Source: Gamarada debralockiae
Lineage: Eukaryota > Ascomycota > Leotiomycetes > Helotiales > Hyphodiscaceae
DNA length: 35,064 nucleotides
Assembly (NCBI GenBank): GCA_002803225.1
Contig: NXFV01000275.1
Location: forward strand, 1 to 35,064
Direction of reading: 5' to 3'
The translations under genes were made by a program, and so were the position numbers. Below are positions 33,901 through 35,064 of the stretch, one piece after another (the first letter of the stretch is position 1; each line of letters begins with the position of its first letter). The notes beneath the pieces were generated by a model. That model made no database searches and was not told the DNA's origin. It saw only the letters and a program-made list of their open reading frames with translations.

Positions 33901-34560
33901 GGTAGTATAAGTTAAAGTCTCTAAAGACTAGATATTCCCCTTTTCTTTAAAGGAGTCTTAAAAGAAGTAGAATTAGTGTATTATAGTCTATTATCTAGCA
34001 ACTTCCTAGTAGTTAGCTATATATACTATAAATATATATAGTTAGGCCCTTGAGTTAAAGAGTAATTAAATATAAGTCTAAGCTATAGAAGACGACTATT
34101 TAGCTATTTAGGTCTATTCTCTTATTAATATAAAAGTAAGCTTTACCTTCTTTAAAGGAGTAAGTTAAATAAAATCTCCTTTAGCCTTAGTTATATATTA
34201 ATAAGATATATAGATTATACTATAGCTCTTAAATAGCTATTATATTAAAGTCTTAAATTAAAGAGTCCTTAAATAAAGAGACTATAACTTTATTCTTACT
34301 TTTTTATACATTATATTAAAAGGCTTAAAGCTCCTTTATTAGCTTAATACTAGGTTCTCGCTAGCTACTATAAGTTCTTAAATATCTTAGCTTCTACTTA
34401 AAGTAGTACTATTCTACTATAGCCTACCTACCCTCTAGCGAGCTATTATATACTTACTCTTATCCTTAGAGTTTATATTTACCTTAAATACTCTCTTTTG
34501 TCCTATATAATAGCCTAGTACTACCTTTATATAGTCAGCTAAGTCTTAGCTAGCCTTTAG
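31000..34560 (-). mobile_element. Tad-like LINE, ORF2 remnant, RIP-mutated
   Basis: The minus strand retains a LINE ORF2 order. Endonuclease at about 33900-34350: YFYINKRIDLNS-stop, YSLDLYLITL, YIYSIYS, then VFRDFNLYYLL (normally GDFNLHHP). Reverse transcriptase at about 32270-32600: LDILEAFNIINPNKLLDVLYIRGLPP-type text split by stops, LILYLFYNTKLLE, then GFINNINLLV where the catalytic FxDD has become FINN. Stops sit where Trp or Gln is conserved (PPWLV, VLQGFPL). These are C-to-T and G-to-A changes on both strands, the RIP signature. The element belongs to the Tad1-like LINEs common in ascomycetes. Downstream text to about 31000 is probably the 3' domain but was not resolved. Confidence 0.75.
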
Positions 34561-34868
34561 CTCTTATTAAGAGAGGGGAATACTTAATAAAGAGAAGAGA
34601 AAAGAAGAAAGAGTAGGAGTAAGAGTAGTATCTATAGTAGTAGAAGCTAGAGTATATATAAAGGGAGGAGTAGTAAAGTCCTAGAATTTAGCTAATTACT
34701 AAAGATACCTTTACCTTACTCTCTTAACCCTCTTTTTCCTTTTTAAGTAAGAGTTGGGGCCACAGCTCGCCGCACACTTAAGCGAAAACCACAAAAATAA
34801 CCCTTTAACTGATTTAAATCACTCCAATTCAAATAATAATTATTTTAAGCTTGAATTAAAGTTGTAGA
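34561..34868. other. Boundary from RIP-mutated DNA to Tc1-like flank
   Basis: Up to about 34745 the sequence is AT-rich repeat. From about 34750 composition becomes normal (GGGGCCACAGCTCGCCGCAC), and 34800-34868 resembles 12600-12669, the 3' flank of the other Tc1-like copy. Confidence 0.45.
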
Positions 34869-35064
34869 TTAATTAATAGTAGCTAATCCACGTACTTCAA
34901 TTACATCCTCAATTTTGCAAGTCAATTGTTCCGTATAATGCCGGAAGTCACGTGGATCAACCCGATCCCAAAGCTTTTGAAGCTCCCTACACATGTCCTC
35001 CTTATTTTTTGGTACATATGGCAATTTCTTCAGCTCTTCTTTCATCCATCGCCATATCTTCTCA
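34869..35064 (-). CDS. Tc1/mariner-like DDE transposase, C-terminal end (partial)
   Basis: The frame is open from the window edge to TAA at 34869-34871, 65 codons: EKIWRWMKEELKKLPYVP, then ELQKLWDRVDPRDFRHYTEQL, ending GLATIN. This is the tail of a fungal Tc1-like transposase just after the third catalytic residue. Unlike the related copy at 12.67-13.3 kb it has no stops in the visible part, so it is younger or escaped RIP. The gene continues beyond the window. Confidence 0.7.
   Translation of the reverse strand, partial: EKIWRWMKEELKKLPYVPKNKEDMCRELQKLWDRVDPRDFRHYTEQLTCKIEDVIEVRGLATIN

Overview
The window is nuclear DNA of a filamentous ascomycete (Pezizomycotina). The signs are short introns of about 50-65 nt with GTRNGT donors and CTAAC/CTGAT-type branch points, fungal-specific families (F-box/LRR, fungal-type transcription factor, tannase/feruloyl esterase, AAAP permease) and long AT-rich stretches in which transposon coding sequence carries the C-to-T and G-to-A scars expected of repeat-induced point mutation (RIP). 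A helotialean or related leotiomycete would fit, but that is only an impression. No rRNA, tRNA or CRISPR was seen.

Layout. 1-480 is AT-rich RIP-like DNA. 988-2052 (+) is a three-exon gene for a small secreted protein. 2990-5005 (-) is an intact F-box/LRR-like protein. 5225-5477 is an inverted-repeat element, 5717-6215 (-) the tail of a dead pogo-type transposase, and 6340-6890 LTR-like repetitive DNA. 7315-7581 is a MITE flanked by TA. 8237-10578 (+) is a six-exon P-loop ATPase of HerA/FtsK-like character with an altered Walker A and an apparent frameshift at the start codon. 10873-11169 (+) holds two unidentified 3' exons. 11456-12232 (-) is an intact isoprenylcysteine-methyltransferase-like membrane enzyme.

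From 12.6 to 18.4 kb the DNA is a gene graveyard on the minus strand: a Tc1-like transposase that has replaced the 3' half of a short-chain dehydrogenase (SDR), a decayed fungal transcription factor, a decayed plus-strand F-box gene and a second broken SDR. 19276-21119 (-) is an intact six-exon amino-acid permease with a 20-nt micro-exon and a GC-AG intron. 22276-24319 (-) is a decayed tannase/feruloyl esterase. At 25150 a pogo-type terminal repeat opens about 9.6 kb of RIP-destroyed transposons: a pogo/Tigger element, a Ty3/gypsy element and a Tad-like LINE, all on the minus strand. The window ends inside a second Tc1-like transposase related to the one at 12.7 kb.

The genes that look functional are the secreted protein, the F-box protein, the methyltransferase, the permease and perhaps the P-loop ATPase. 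The decayed SDRs, transcription factor and esterase beside the permease could be remains of a small metabolic cluster. Several breaks are single-base indels next to short homopolymers, so part of the damage could be sequencing error; in-frame stops in the transcription factor, esterase and transposons argue for real decay there.
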